A DNA stretch of 64,000 nucleotides from Fratercula arctica (lineage: Eukaryota; Chordata; Aves; Charadriiformes; Alcidae), in the NCBI GenBank assembly GCA_947846985.1, contig CANTUZ010000001.1, positions 114,345,757 to 114,409,756 on the forward strand, in the 5' to 3' direction. A model generated the notes under the pieces. It saw nothing but the letters and a program-made list of their open reading frames with translations. It was not told the DNA's origin and searched no databases. This document shows positions 13,905 to 27,054 of the stretch, piece after piece; within the stretch, counting starts at the first letter, position 1; each line of letters starts with the position of its first letter. The position numbers were made by a program, and so were the translations under genes.

Positions 13905-15622
13905 CTAAGGAGAGAAACGCATACACACAGGGGAGATGATACACACTCGCCACTTCTCGGTTTGCAAGAAGGACGCTGCCGGCCAGAGAGGCTTTCTACC
14001 AGGTGCAGGCAACTGCCCACGCATTTGGGTCCAGGCACATCTTAACCTCATGCGTGACCACATCCAAAACCAGCTTGTGGGCAGCGAGCTGCTCCTGGTG
14101 ACTTGCACACTCAAAGCATGTGTAGGTCAAAGCTGGGAGAAATCTCTCTGCCTATGGCTCATGAGACATTGCTGCATCTTCTGGTCGCAGGTCCGGGATG
14201 GAATCTCAGCAAAACTTGAGGGAATTTGTGTTGCTACAACATGCAATGCATGCAACCGGCTCTGCCAAAAAAAGCTTCCAGCTCCCTGGGCTTTTCAATT
14301 CACATCATCCTGATCACCATCTTGCCACGTCCATCCCTACAACACCTTTTGGGAGAAGCTCTCCCAAACTCCCACCTCTAGTGACACTAGAGGTAGCTAT
14401 CAATATATCGTAACATCAAAAAAACCTGGTATCCTGAGCTTCTCAAAGATGTAAGGCTTTATGGCTGGTTTTTCAGAGATACTGAGTGCTGGTTACTCCT
14501 GCTGTCTTCCGTTGGAGTTATGGACACTTAGCACCCTTGAAAAATCATCACATTTGTTTCTACAGCTGGTGATCTATCAAATGGCAAGAACGAAATCTGT
14601 CTGAAAGGTGGCTGTTCCTAGGAGCACTACATTCTAGACATTTGTCCAGTGCAAGTCCACTCTAGCTAGAGTGATTTTCAAAGCCAAACAAATGAGATCA
14701 AATATTGGTAGGAGAGAAAAGAAAAAGAATTTCTTTTGGAGAAATGAGGAAGGGAAAAAAAGCTAGAGGAAAGAGCTGCATTTCCCTACAAACCTAAGAG
14801 ACAGGAGGCAAACATCACACAAAATTCTCTTGCAGCTACCCTCTGCTTGGTCAAAGCCAACTGACAGGGTAGCCTGAGCAACGTGTGCATGGTCCATCAT
14901 GCCACAGCTACCTGAGCTTCAGAGAGCAGAATAAGGAATGAGTCAGTGGACCCTCTCCTCTCACCCCGTTATTTCTTTATTTATTACGTTTGTCTGACAA
15001 ACATAAAAGGCATTCATGCAAGCCTCCGGCAGGGTTGTTTTCATCAGGGTTGGCAGATGCACAGTGACTACGACAGAGCTCCGTGCTGAAGAGCAAACTG
15101 GGGCTTGAGGAGCACATGAACTCTGGTTTCTCCCAGTACAGCTGCCTTGCAAGACAGCTGAACAACAGACACTGAACGGCCTGCAGGAACCTAGCAGCTC
15201 TTACGATAAACCAAGTCTCTTAGGATAAGCCAGTCTCCCCGTTACACGTGATGAGTACTTTAGAGGACGCAGCTCCATGCAGAGCAAGGCAAGAGGTGTG
15301 AAGAGCAAGTCACACGCACCTTCAGCTCAAGGTCAAAACTGCCAGCTTGGGGCCATTATCAAGGTGGGGGCATGTTTCCCCACCTACGAACCTGACACAT
15401 ATCCCTCCTTCTCTATCATCCTCTTCCCATCAAAAAAAAAAAAAAAAAAAAAACCCCAAAAAAACCCAACAACCTTTTGAGTTGGGATTTCAAGCCTCCA
15501 GGGCATGCAAACTCTTATCCTCCCTCTTCCCCACTGCCAAAGTATGGGCAAATCACACCCTCACCAGCAAGCTGCCCAGTAGAGCAATGGCCGCAGGAGG
15601 GGACAGGCCAGTCTCTACTTAC
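13905..15622 (-). other. IGSF3: IGSF3 intron between Ig3 and Ig4 (1,718 bp)
   Basis: The intron has a GTAAGT donor and a CTCCTTAG acceptor. It holds an uninterrupted A22 tract on the plus strand (15432-15453), followed by C/A-rich sequence, about 170 bp inside the donor. Nothing else is recognised. Confidence 0.88.
15432..15453 (+). repeat. A22 homopolymer tract
   Basis: Twenty-two uninterrupted A residues are followed by CCCC, A7, CCC. No LINE or SINE body is recognised upstream, so it is not assigned as a retroelement tail. Confidence 0.95.
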
Positions 15623-16012
15623 TGAGCGGCAGGACAGTGATGGGGATGTTCTTTGGCCGCTTGCTCTCCTTGTCGATGAAGTCCCCTGTCACGGTCTTCT
15701 CCCGCTCAGTCACTCGGCAGTTGTACTTGCCACTGTCCTCAAGGCGGAGGCGGTAGATCTTTAGCACAAAAACGTTGTCACTTTCTTTGGCTACCTTGAG
15801 CTGGCCCAGGGCCTCGCGCTGGGCAAACTCGTTGTTGAGCACCGGCACAGCATTGGGTCCCAGGCTGGCTATGAGGGAGCTGTTGAAAGCCCAGGAGATG
15901 GAGAAGTAGCGGTCAGGGACATTCTGCGCCTCCAGGATGCACCGAAACTCCACCGGCTCACCCACAATGTACGTTCGCTTCTCCGTCTCCAGCCGGACGC
16001 TGAACTCCTTAT
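15623..16012 (-). CDS. IGSF3: IGSF3 exon: Ig V domain 3
   Basis: This 390-nt exon (130 residues) encodes the third Ig domain. It begins after TTCCCAG with the split Asp codon (DKEFSVRLETEK) and ends at CTCA before GTAAGT; both junctions are phase 1. Cys25, Trp41 and the D-S-G-K-Y-N-C turn ending at Cys99 define the fold. Asn44 (N-S-S) is a probable N-glycosylation site next to the conserved tryptophan. The position that carries EWI in Ig2 reads Glu-Arg-Glu here. The C-terminal linker is lysine-rich (KESKRPKN), as I remember for mammalian IGSF3. The exon is strongly conserved in sequence, which makes the gene identification secure. Confidence 0.97.
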
Positions 16013-16851
16013 CTGGGAAGAGACAGATCAATTCATGTTAGCATGGCAAAGCACAGCAGAACAGCCAGCACGCCTCGTGCGTGGTATCTACAACTTGCCA
16101 CTCTCTGCGTACTCAACATCCCTTGGACACGTGCATATGCAGGTGGAGGGGCAAGGGGCTTGCTTTCACTATGAAAGCCCAGATCGGCCGTGCTGCAGGA
16201 GAGGAAGCTTGCTGCCCCGCATGCAACAGCTGCAAGGCATTCCCAGTCACAACCCTTTCCTCCAGCCTTTACTTTTAGGAGCAGCTCTGCTGCGGCACCA
16301 GCACCCAGTGGCACTGCAGGATGCAAGCTGGAGCCTAGTCCTACTCACACCCTGCTCAGCCGGTGTCAAGAGGCAAGGGCCTTTGGGGATATTAGAGAGG
16401 AAGAAAGAGCTCAGCTGGGTCTTTAGATCCTTAGCAGGAACCTGTGCTGCAGGCTGGGAGAAGGATTTTGACTTGCAAATGGACCCTGTGCAATAAAGAA
16501 GTGCTTGCTGAAAGTTTTAGTTTTATTTTCTGCTGTGTCACTCTTATCTCCTTACCAAAATTCTCATTGCATGTGCTAGTACCAAGTGCTTAAGATGTAT
16601 GTTTTAGCTCCTGTGTCAGCCCCAAACCCCCTTGTTGTCCTGGTGTCCCCTGGTTGCTATTTGTTGACATCTGCCCTGCCCACAGGCAGCGCTGGGATCT
16701 CCTTTGCCCTGCCTCCCCCTGCCAGCAGCCTCCCGAGTGGGGCACACGGCAAAGGAGGGAGACAAGCCCCAGCTGCCTAACAAGGCACAGCCCCATTTTC
16801 CACCTCCTCCCGCCACCCAGCCAAACAAGAAAAGGCAAAAGAGACACTGAC
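16013..16851 (-). other. IGSF3: IGSF3 intron between Ig2 and Ig3 (839 bp)
   Basis: This is the shortest intron in the window, with a GTCAGT donor and a TTCCCAG acceptor. I see no repeat, RNA gene or other structure in it. Confidence 0.88.
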
Positions 16852-17262
16852 CGGTGGCTTGCACATTGACGATGGCACCCTGGGAACGCTTGCGGGTCAT
16901 GGCATACCAAGACTTGTCTGGATCCTGGATCCACTCCGCCGCCTCACAGTAAAACTCGCCCTGATCCGATGGGTGGAGGTTGTAGATGGTGAGCTTCGAG
17001 GTGGTCTCCCCAACTTTGTCCAAGCGAACGTCCCCTGTGGCCTGCCTCTGGGCATAGGCGCTGCCGGCCCGCAATACAAAGTCACGGCTGAGGGAGATGA
17101 CCTCCACGGGCGCCTCGCTGCCTCGCTGCCGGTACCAGGCGATGGAGACGTGGCTGTGCTGCGCCGTGCTCTTGGACACCTCACACTTCAGCTCCAGGGA
17201 GTCGCGCTCCACTTTGTTCAGCGTCTGCGGGACTGCCGTCACTCGCAGCGAGTCCGGGATCA
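16852..17262 (-). CDS. IGSF3: IGSF3 exon: Ig V domain 2 (carries the EWI motif)
   Basis: This 411-nt exon (137 residues) encodes the second ectodomain Ig fold. The acceptor is GCTGCAG before TGATCC and the donor is ACCG before GTCAGT; both junctions are phase 1. The V-domain signature is Cys27, Trp43 (IAWYRQ) and the D-Q-G-E-F-Y-C turn ending at Cys106. Residues 110-112 are Glu-Trp-Ile, the motif that names the EWI subfamily, directly after the second cysteine as expected. No N-X-S/T glycosylation site is seen in this domain. It is separated from Ig1 by 37.5 kb but from Ig3 by only 839 bp. The donor has C at +3 (GTCAGT), slightly weaker than its neighbours, but the reading frame continues correctly into Asp-Lys-Glu-Phe of Ig3. 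Confidence 0.97.
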
Positions 17263-20200
17263 CTGCAGCAAAGGGGTACAGGGAAACACAGCCCAAGAGT
17301 TACCAACGCCAAAATGCCAACTTTAAAGCCCAGAGGCATTAAAGGAGAGATGGGGAAGGGCTTTCTTTTAACAGTTGTCATTAATCACTAGCAAAGCCCT
17401 GTTGTCACACATCTATGCCCCCAAAAAAGGAGAATCATCCCCAAAGCCCTTGGCTGGGGAAGACTGTGACCTGCAGCACATACTCCAGCGCTGTGCTTAA
17501 ATTCCTGCTCAATGGTCCCAGTGACCGCACAGGGTTTTCCACCATGCTGCAGAGCAGCACAGTTTAATACACCCGCATCCCATCGAGGCATTTTGTCACA
17601 GGTGGCCTCCTCTTCATGTATGCCCCCCAGCATGCTTCGTGACCTCCCTCCTGCCCACATCCTTCAGCCATTCCTTAGACCTGGCATGGTCTTCACCCCT
17701 CAGTTGAGCTGAACTTATTTAGTTCCTTTAATCTTCCCTCTTAAAAAGTCAGGAGATCCAATTCCCTTCTCCTTTGTTTACATCATTTCACGTTTTAATG
17801 ACCCCCTCAGGCCAAACGAAGGGGTTTCTGCATTCAGAGGGAAGTGGATCCTCTGAGGGCAGCAGTGCAATTGCAGCCCACCCAGCACCCGCTCCCAGGA
17901 CGCAACCATGTCAAGGCACTTGGTAATAAAACTGCTGGATACTTTTCCGGTTGATTAACTGGAGAAAAGGAAGTACAGCCGCTAAAATCAGGATGAAAAA
18001 GAAACTGCAGCCCCCTAGCCTTGCTTACTTTTAGCAAGCATTTTAATTCTAGTAAGAGGTTCTACCACCAGAAGATAAGACTTTCCTAAGTCTTTCTAGA
18101 CTTTGTTGTCTCAAGAAACATCATGTGGAAAGAAGAACGTAAGCCTTCTCCTCAGCTCTGCAGACAAGGCAGCGTTAGCAAGCCTGTTAATGCCCACAGT
18201 TTCACCATGTACTGGTGGAATATAATTAACATATCTCGGTTCAGTTTCATTGACAGCACTGGAAGGTTTGATGAAATTATCTGAGCTGCCGAAAGCTGCA
18301 TCTGTTTCATTCGGGTAGGGCTACAGAAAGCGATGAGCTGCAGCGAAGACAACCGCTGGGATTATTTATGGCAGAAAAGTCAAAAGCAGAAGAGAGGAAA
18401 GAAAAAAGCCATGAGATGGAGTAAACAAGAGGGAAATCTTCCCATTTTCTAGCCTGGATGGGAGCATTCGCTTTTACCACGCGTTGACTACCCAGGGAAT
18501 TTACTGCCCCTGGCATGGAAAGTACCTGGTAAGGCCATTTACATGGCAGGCCATTGCCCCTGTCCCTGCAGCCGCACCTCCTCCTCCCTCCCTTCCCGTC
18601 ATCTTCCTGGTCATCTTCCTCGTTGGGGACCCGAGGCACGTACCCTGCCCACTGGCCATAGCCTCCAGCAGACTGCAGCCGGGAGCCCACCTCGCTTCGC
18701 CTTTCCTCCTTCCCTCCGACTCCCAGCAAAGCAGCGGTGACAGCAGCAACTAACCTTGCCGGTTCATGCCGCCTGCACGATAAGATTTAAATTTCTCATT
18801 TCAAACCTGTCTGAATAATTTCCAGAGCTGTGCAGCTCCTTTCTCTTTGCCCTGCAGCCACGGGCTCTTATAACTTTTCTTACATTATTTAAATAAATTA
18901 AACCTGATCATCATTTCGCTGGAGTTACTTTCCCGCTGAGCTGCTTTGAAGGCAGAGCTCCCTGCTACACCAGCCACCACACGACAGCTTATGGGGTGAA
19001 AGCGGGTATCTGTGAATAAAGTGTGCCTGTCCCCCTTCCCCCAATTTGAGAGCCCTGCGCACCCCACCAGTTGCCTGTGTACCCCCCCCCAGCCCTGCTC
19101 AGCAACACAGCCCCTCCCTGGCTAAGCACAAGGCAGTGAGCAGGGAGCTGCTTACCCCGGGAGCCTGCCTGGCTCTGTGGGACAAGCTGGGTCACGCTCG
19201 AGTAGGGGACAGGCTTGCCAGGCGCGGAGCTGCCCGCTCCCCAGGAGTAACGACGGGAAGCCTGTCCGAAGGCTGGGCCTCAAGCAAGCACTTGCCACGC
19301 CGTTCCCCAAGCAGGTTAGAGGCTGGCACAGGCACCATTACACCAGCTGGAACCGTGACTTACATATTTCCAGGTCATAACCTGGCTGGAGGATTAGCAT
19401 CTTTTACTCCACATGGGCAGGCTATTGCAAAATGCCTTCCTTGGAGAAAACTCAGGAGGCAGCAGTGGGCTGTTAAAGGCTGTAATTTAACTGTGGTAAC
19501 ACCTGACACGCTATGCTGCATTCCTCCTGCTCTTTTGGCTAAAAAGGCCAACGAAGATCCTCCCAGTCAGAGGAATCGGTAAGACCTTTTGGGTTGCACA
19601 CAGCCTTGAGGTCATTCTCTTAAATCAGCCTGGTATGGACGTACATTCAGTCGGTGTCACCTTCCTAACCAGGAGAACTGGAGACCCGCTTGCTAAATGA
19701 AAGCCCAGTTTCTGAAGCATCAGGCGTCGGGAGGGACAGACAAGAACCCCGAGCTGGCCAGGCCAGTGGGAAGGCTCTGTGCTCCGCACCACCGCTCTCG
19801 CGCTTGGCCAGCGATGCACAAACGACTGTTTCAGTTACACGGCGAGATGCGCCTCTGGTACCAGGTTTGGGGAGGGGGGGAATCGGGTAGGAGAAAGGGG
19901 AAAACGCCGTTCTCAAGAAGCAGCGGGCCACAGCTCATTTCAGAAGCCCAACGAGCATTTCGTTCTGAGTGCTGCGGAGCACCGGGGACTCCCGCTGTGG
20001 GGCTGCAGGGACTCAAGCACCACCCCAAGGTACAGACCCCTCTGGCCTGCACCAACAAGAGGGCTATACAGGCATGGCTTAACCCATCAGGCTGGAGCAG
20101 ATCAGGCCTGGAAGTCATGGAGAGAAAAGCAAGCAGGGAACGCCGCAAAGGCACTTGCCAGGACATGACACTGCACATGCGAGGGTGTGTTATCAGAAGA

Positions 20201-23200
20201 AAAGTTCCTCCCAAGCCAGTCGCCCTGCTCAGGCTTCAAGAACATCAGCCTGCGTATCAGGACATGAGTGTCCACCCAGGAGCCCTGGCTCCGCTGCCAG
20301 TCATCACACTGCCGAGCTGCCCGCATTCATCCTGCAGCTGCCCACCATGGGAAGCACCAGGGTTTCTGGGGGCACTCTGCAAGCTGAGCTCTACCTGCGA
20401 GCAAGGGTAAGCTTAGATGAGAGTCATTGCTGTGTGATGGGGAGCGAGGCCACACCTGAATCAGAGCCAAGGTGGACACTGCAGGACACATCCTCTTGCC
20501 CACTCTTCCTCACCCAGCTCCTGCCTGTTTCTCCCCTCTTTTCAACGTGCCATCCAGGCAGCCTGCCTTGCACTTCCCCCAGCATCCAGCCTTGCCTCCT
20601 CCTTGTCCCCCAACACGAGTGCACCCCTGCCACTGTTCTGACCCCCGGAGGTGCCACCAGAGCTCTCCTCTCTCCGGCATCAAGGTTACGTTTGGCAGTG
20701 AGTGGCTGGACAGGGAGATGAGTGGCTGAAAAGCAGTTGGTGGGAGCAAACCTGCTGCATGACAGCCATCCTCAAGCCAGTCTGCCCTGGCCACAGCTGA
20801 CAGCATTGAGCTTGTACTTACAGCACTGAAAAAAAGAGCGAGAAATACAGCATTTCCTATTAGTCCCCAGGCTGCAGGTTACTGCAGAGGGCACTGGAAT
20901 AGGTACTCAGCAGTGAGTGGGCTGCTAAGCAAAGGGTGCTCAAAAGCACCCCCAGCTTTTGAGAGCTCCTGAAACAGTAAATGTAAATATTGCCACTAGA
21001 GGGTGTCAGGGACACAGCGAGGGAAAGTCCCAGGGCCCTGCTGCCAGGACAAGGAGGAGGGGGAGGGGGGAGCCTGGAGATACTCCTCTTTCCCCCAGGG
21101 TGGTGCCTATGGGCATCACTCAAGAAGCCTGCACGTACAGCTCCAGTCAAGCCTACCTCCAACGCACACACCTCAAGCAACGAGCACTTGATGAGCTACA
21201 CAAAGCCTTTACAGATTGGGAATTAAGGCCACTTACTTTAGGATAAGGAACTGGCTTACAGTCTCCCAGAAAACAAGCAGGGAGCAGAGACTGGAGTTCC
21301 CAGGTCTGGCCTCAGCAAGCACCTCAAATTCTCCAATGCGCTCTCCTCCGAGGCCCAGGACCAGCCCCGTTTCCAGCAGCTCCCAGTGCCATGCTGAACT
21401 CTGCCTCAGGCAGACAAAGACAACACAGGCAGGTCTCTTTTCCCCAGGCTGGCTCTGGTTCATCCTTGGGTATCCAAAACCCCAACCACCCCCAAGGGGT
21501 AGCTCTTACATGCTAGGCACAAACCAGAGAGCTACCAACATTTCATCTACTCCCAGGCAAGGCAGCAAACCTGCCCGAGATGCTGTTTCCTTGTTAAGCG
21601 ATGCAGGAGGAGCGTCAGGCTGGAAGCCAGAGGCTTCCTAGCTCGAACTGGTAAAACAACGCTGTGAAAATCACTTAGCACCACGGTAGCCTTACACTGT
21701 AGGTTCTTCAGGAGTACAACAACTTACACAGGCTACCCAGCACAGCAGGACCATCTCAGGGCCACTGTACGACCAGCAAAACCCACCAGCCTCTTCTTCC
21801 CTTGGATTTCATTACAGTTTCTACCCACCGATACACTTTAGAGGCACCCTATGGTGCTACCCTGTGTCCCCATCTGCCCACTTCATACTACCTGGATAGA
21901 ACTAAGCTTGCCAAGTGTCAAGTGTGAACTACTTAGGAAGAACAAATACACGTTCTCCCTACTCCTAGGGAGCTGCTTCTGGCTGAGAAATAGCGCTCTG
22001 GATTTTGCAGGGAATTAGAGCAAGAGTTATGTTCCCATCTGCCCTGTGACATCTTGTTGCCCCACAGGGATCCCAGCTCAGTGCCATGAACCTCCTTTCC
22101 CAGCCCCTCTGGCTGTCTGTGCAAGACAGAAACAAGCTGCTCAAGAGGAACCACAATGCCAGCGCCACTGGTCCAGAGGTGAGCACTGGCAGGCACCAAA
22201 TGGCACTGGGAATGCCACTGCCGCAGCCTGGGGATGCAGCATTTCATTATTACCCTCTCCAGTCTGCTAACCCTCCTGCAACCACCCGTGCCATCCCAGG
22301 GAAGGAGGGTCTGCCACCAGAGCCACCATGATGCCACAGAAACAGCTGGAAGGGACCTCTCCTCTCCCAGCCACTGCAAGCTCTCACGGAGCCACGCTCC
22401 TTATATCCCTCCCCCACACCACTATTGATTTCCCTTCCTTACAGGATCCAAATACACGTGCATGCGTGTGGCAAGAGGAAGGGGTGGTGATAAGGCAGGT
22501 AAGATATCTAGATTAGCAATGTAATCCTCTCAAGCCCTCATGCCCGGCAATTAGCTGTACATGCCGATCCATACCTGCTGCAGCACACCAGACACCGCTC
22601 TTCCTCGTCAATCAAAAGCTCGCGTAATGTCTTCAGCATGGAGGAAAACACATGCTGTGTTACGCTGCAAAACTGATGAAGACCCTCAAATGTCGCCTTT
22701 GCAAGTGGACAAAACTGAGCAACTACGTAGTGTCCTTCACTACCCAAGTCCCAACTAAGAACTCGCAGGTGGCCTGGGGCAGGCAGAGCTGTGTTCCCGT
22801 TGCTGCTGCTTGTAAGTTTTCCCCACTGCCCAGGGTCCTAACTGGGACCCGAATTTGAGAAGGCAAACCTGCCACTCCAAGATGTAATTTTGCTGTGACT
22901 GAGTGTGTGGGGTCTCTGTGCAAAACCTTCCCTCTTCTCTTCCTCGCCCACCAACACATAGCAACAGGCTCCTGGTACCACGGGGAAAACGTAAAGCAAG
23001 TGTTAATAATCTGGTTGGTTTGGGGATTATGTTGCTTTAGTAAAGCCCCACCTGCACTAAGAAATAAGGATGGTTTAAGACAGGTTTAAGTGAAAGCAGC
23101 TACTAATTGTTTAACTAAATTAAGTAAGAAGTCGTACACTTTTCTGGATTAGTCAAGGAATTCACTTCAAGCTCCTGAAGGGCTGAGCAGAACTTGCGCT

Positions 23201-23381
23201 GTGGGCTAAAGAAAAGCAGTCAGAATATACTTTTGATCCTAGTGCAAATATCTAAGCCTTATTTTAAATGAGAAGTTGAACTATGAAGTCACTTTCAGCT
23301 GCCGCACAATGAAGAAATACGGGGTGAAGCACTTCAGTCAACTCCAATTGTATCACTGCAACATTCTGCAGTAAGAGCAGG

Positions 23382-23487
23382 AAAATAATAAAATAAAATA
23401 AAATAAAATAAAATAAAATAAAATAAAATAAAATAATATAAAATAATATAAAATAATATAAAATAATATAAAATAATATAAAATAAT
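23382..23487. repeat. Composite microsatellite: (AAATA)8 then (AAATAATATA)5
   Basis: After a short AAAATAATA lead-in, eight perfect AAATA units run from 23391 to 23430. Five perfect 10-bp AAATAATATA units follow at 23431-23480, then AAATAAT. The 10-mer equals two 5-mers with one A-to-T change (AAATA + ATATA), so it is a higher-order repeat derived from the 5-mer array. Confidence 0.97.
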
Positions 23488-24689
23488 GCATCCCCAGTTT
23501 GCATGCTCGCAGCTTTTTAAAAGGGTAGTTTGTTACTGATTCAGCTGCTGGCAGAAGACAAGAGGGGAGCCAAAGAGTTAAGTAAAACGGCATGGCAGTT
23601 GTTTCACAGCAGTAGTAATAAATCCTCCGATTACAATAGTATCCTTGTTTGTACATTAACGACTAGCTGGAACGATTATGCCAATAGAAATGCATCTCCC
23701 AAAGCAACTGGGTAAGTTCAAGCAGCCAGTGGGAAAGGGCGCACAAAAAAAAAAAAAGTAAATAATGTGGAAGAAAGGGGAAAAGAGAATCAGAGAGAAG
23801 ACCTGAGAACTGGAAATTAGGTCAGCTTTGCGACTCAGGGCCTGAACTTCTCCTTGCTTGCTGCGGGCTCTGTTAATCGCGCACCCAGCCTGCCCTGCAC
23901 GCCCTTTCCAGGCTGTCCCTGTGCTCCTTCCCAGCCAGCGGCACAGGATCCTGTTGCACAACCTGCTCCCGCTCCACGACGTGCCTTGCAAGAGGAGCTT
24001 CCCAGCCAACGCCATGCACCCGAGCTGCACAGGACCCTCAAGATGGATGGTGCAGTCGCAAGCCCGTGCACCCACCCCGGGCATATGGGGAAGCGATGCT
24101 CTCCCGCAGCTTCCCAAGCCCCACATGAACCCACAGGGGTTGGCAGCAGGCACCCCGTGACCCCCCCAGCAACGCCTCCTCTGTGTGCGTGCAAGGGGAA
24201 CAGACGTGCACAGCCCCAGCTCCAGCTTCTCCTTGATGGACCCAGAGGAGCTACAGCCTTCCCAGCTGCTTGCAGATTCCCAAGAGCGTCAGCTCCAGGA
24301 GAAAGGACATCCGCCCTCCCCCTTTCCCCCCAGGCTTTACTCTGGGGCTCCAGCCCCACCAGCACAGTGCTGTTCAGAGCAGTATTCAATCCTCGTCCCA
24401 CGGGGGACTGGTGGATGCTCTTCCAAAATTGCTGGTCCCCTTCTCTCGACTGTTTCTGACAGCGTGGCAGACGCCAGGAGCAGGTTCACGCCTGCGGCCT
24501 GTTTTGCTGTCCCACATCACCACCCTGCTCTCAGCTGAAGCAGCTTCGGGCAGCAGGGGAAGGCAGGCTCTCGCTAACAAGCTTCTTTCTTGTCTCTCCA
24601 CCCACTCCGTCCAAAAGCACCCCAAGGAGCATTTGGTTATTAGGACATCTAATTTAGGTGGAGAAGTTCAAGTGACCTCATTAAAAGGG

Positions 24690-24711
24690 AAAAAAAAAAA
24701 AAAAAAAAAAA
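24690..24711 (+). repeat. A22 homopolymer tract
   Basis: Twenty-two uninterrupted A residues lie between TTAAAAGGG and GAGAAACTC. No flanking retroelement or target-site duplication is recognised. Confidence 0.95.
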
Positions 24712-27054
24712 GAGAAACTCGAAAGGGTGGGGGTGTGAAAGGACAAGGCAGCACCCAGCAGGGAGAGTCATCATTTGTTCATTAAGCAAAAATTAGCTGG
24801 AGCATCGGTGAAGCAAACCCTGACAACAGGCGGCCGGAGGGGCAGAGACACCAGGGACACAGAGGCGAGCACGGCGAGCCGGGTGTGTGGCAGGGACAGA
24901 CAGCACAGGCCTCACGTCTGCCTTCATCTCCCAGCCACAGCAGGGAGGAAAACCTTTATTCCCTCTCACGTGCATGCTTTTTTTGCAATCCTGCTCTGCG
25001 AGGTAGATGCCCTCTGTTAAGAAGGAGGGTGCAAACCAGCCTGCAAGGAGAAAAAAAAAAAGGCACACAGCGGTGAGATGAGAACCCAAAGGAGAGGGGT
25101 TTTCACTTCCCTGCGACGGGGAAACTCATGCTTTGTGACAGTCTGGATGTCCCTGCACCTGACATGATGCGGTTCCTTGGTGGGCTCCGTATTTGGGCTC
25201 TGTGGTCGCAATGCACCTCAGGCAGACCTGGACGAGATTCAGGCACACTGCGGCACTGCCCTGCTCCAGCAGCTCTGCCCAGGGTGACGCTTGCACGCTG
25301 GCCTCTGCCTGGCGTGTCCCCGTCCGCGGGATCTCCCCCTGCCCCATCCACAGCACTGCTGACACCCAGCCAGGCAGCACAGCACCACCCAGCACCCTCA
25401 CCGACTCCCTCCAAAACACAGCCTGGGGGAGACAACCGGGGAGGGCAGCAGCAGGCTGCAGACCACCACGCTCCGCACTGACCGCTCACCCGCAGCGGCA
25501 ATAACCTCCAGCAGCGAGCCAAGGTGAGTCAGGTCACAAATCTCTCCTTCTCCGTCTCCCTCCCTCTTCTACAATCTCACCTTTGGGAGGGTTTAGCTCT
25601 CCGGCTGATCCCAAGCGCCACCAGCGAGCGACCGCAGCTTAACGTAAGCCTAAACCACTGCAAACACGAGGGCAGAGCCCATCAGCACATACCTCTTCCA
25701 CCCAGGGTTAAGCCCATGTGTTTTACTTAACAACACTTGTGAGTTAAGAGCAGGGACGTGGGAATTTGCTGTGGCTTAAGCCGGCACAGGGCAACCTGCT
25801 AAGTCACAGCCTCCTGGAGCCCACAGGGAAAGCGAAAAAAAACCAGCCACCCAGCAAACATGGAGCCGAGGAGCTGAGGCAGCCTGGGCCCCCCTGAAGC
25901 TGTGCATGCAATGCTGTCTTGATGTTTTACACCTCCGAAGCTGAAGTTAAGGAATTATGGAAATGGGAAGTTTACAAAATCCTCTCTTCTGCAGTTTTTT
26001 AAAAGCCTTATATCATTCAACCTAGCGCACTTAGGCAGGCAGGCAATACAGACAGCTGAACAGGGAGAGAGTAGAGTAGAATCGTTTCAAAACAATCAAA
26101 ACACATCTCAGGCCATATTCCCCCTGGGCTATAATAATGTTTGTGGTGCTTTATAGTCAGGTGAGTCGCCCTTCTCAAAAATCAATTTTCAAGGAGGATT
26201 CTCCTCTACTTCAACTATACAAGGAAGAGCAGGAGCAGCACCGCAGATAAGAGTGCAGAGCCGCTTTCAGAGAGTAGTGCCCCTGCTTCAAGAGCTCAGC
26301 AGAGATCACACAGCAGGTCAAGGCATGTGCATGAGAGGTGTGTTTCCTTCATTTATGCAATAATGAGGGTTTTGAGACCTTTCAAGTGCCTTTTTCCCAT
26401 CTACCTTCTGGGACCTGACCTGTCCTGAGAGCTGCAAAGCCTGGCACCAGAGTTTCCAACAACTTCTGGCCAGTCATTCCTTAAGCTCAGCAGCAGCGAT
26501 TTGCTTTTGCCTCTGGGGCAAAATGGCACAGACCAAGACACACTTGGGAGACGATTTTTACAAGCAGCACCTTTTAAATTAAAAACTCTAGAGGATCCCA
26601 AATGGAGAACCTGGGTCCATCCCCTCCAAAACCAACCTTCTTGCTGAACACACAAGAACAGGGCACCTCAGCCCTCACAAGCAAAGCACCGAAGGAAACA
26701 AGGAATTAGGCTTTATTCTCTATTACAGCACAAATTTCTGTTCAGCCCAGGTCTGGGTCTTAAGTTCCTACAGGAAGACAAAGTGAAAATGCTGGTGTCC
26801 TGACACATGGACAGGGAAGGAGATACCAGAATCGCATCTTCTTCACATGCAGATTACTGAGAGACATAGGGTGGCTAATAAGTAGATGAGCAAAAGTTCT
26901 GAAATCTAACAACAAAAAAATCCCCCTACAAACTAAGACAGTGAAAATCTTTTCTTTCTCTAACAGTCCTGTGTAAAGCACAGAAATTGTTCATAGCATA
27001 TTACACAAACATACATCTTCACCAGACGAAAACCGCCTCCTGAGCCATGAAGTC

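Noticed and set aside
19697..20410. 237-codon open frame on the plus strand
   Set aside because: It lies inside the large intron in GC-rich DNA, with no similarity to a known protein and overlapping frames of similar length. Treated as chance.
23260..23660. 130-codon minus-strand frame with a long Phe/Ile/Leu/Tyr run that resembles membrane segments
   Set aside because: The run is a translation of the AAATA microsatellite.
23854..24459. 201-codon proline/alanine-rich frame with a comparable frame on the opposite strand
   Set aside because: Both strands are open because of GC-rich, stop-poor sequence. There is no family signature.
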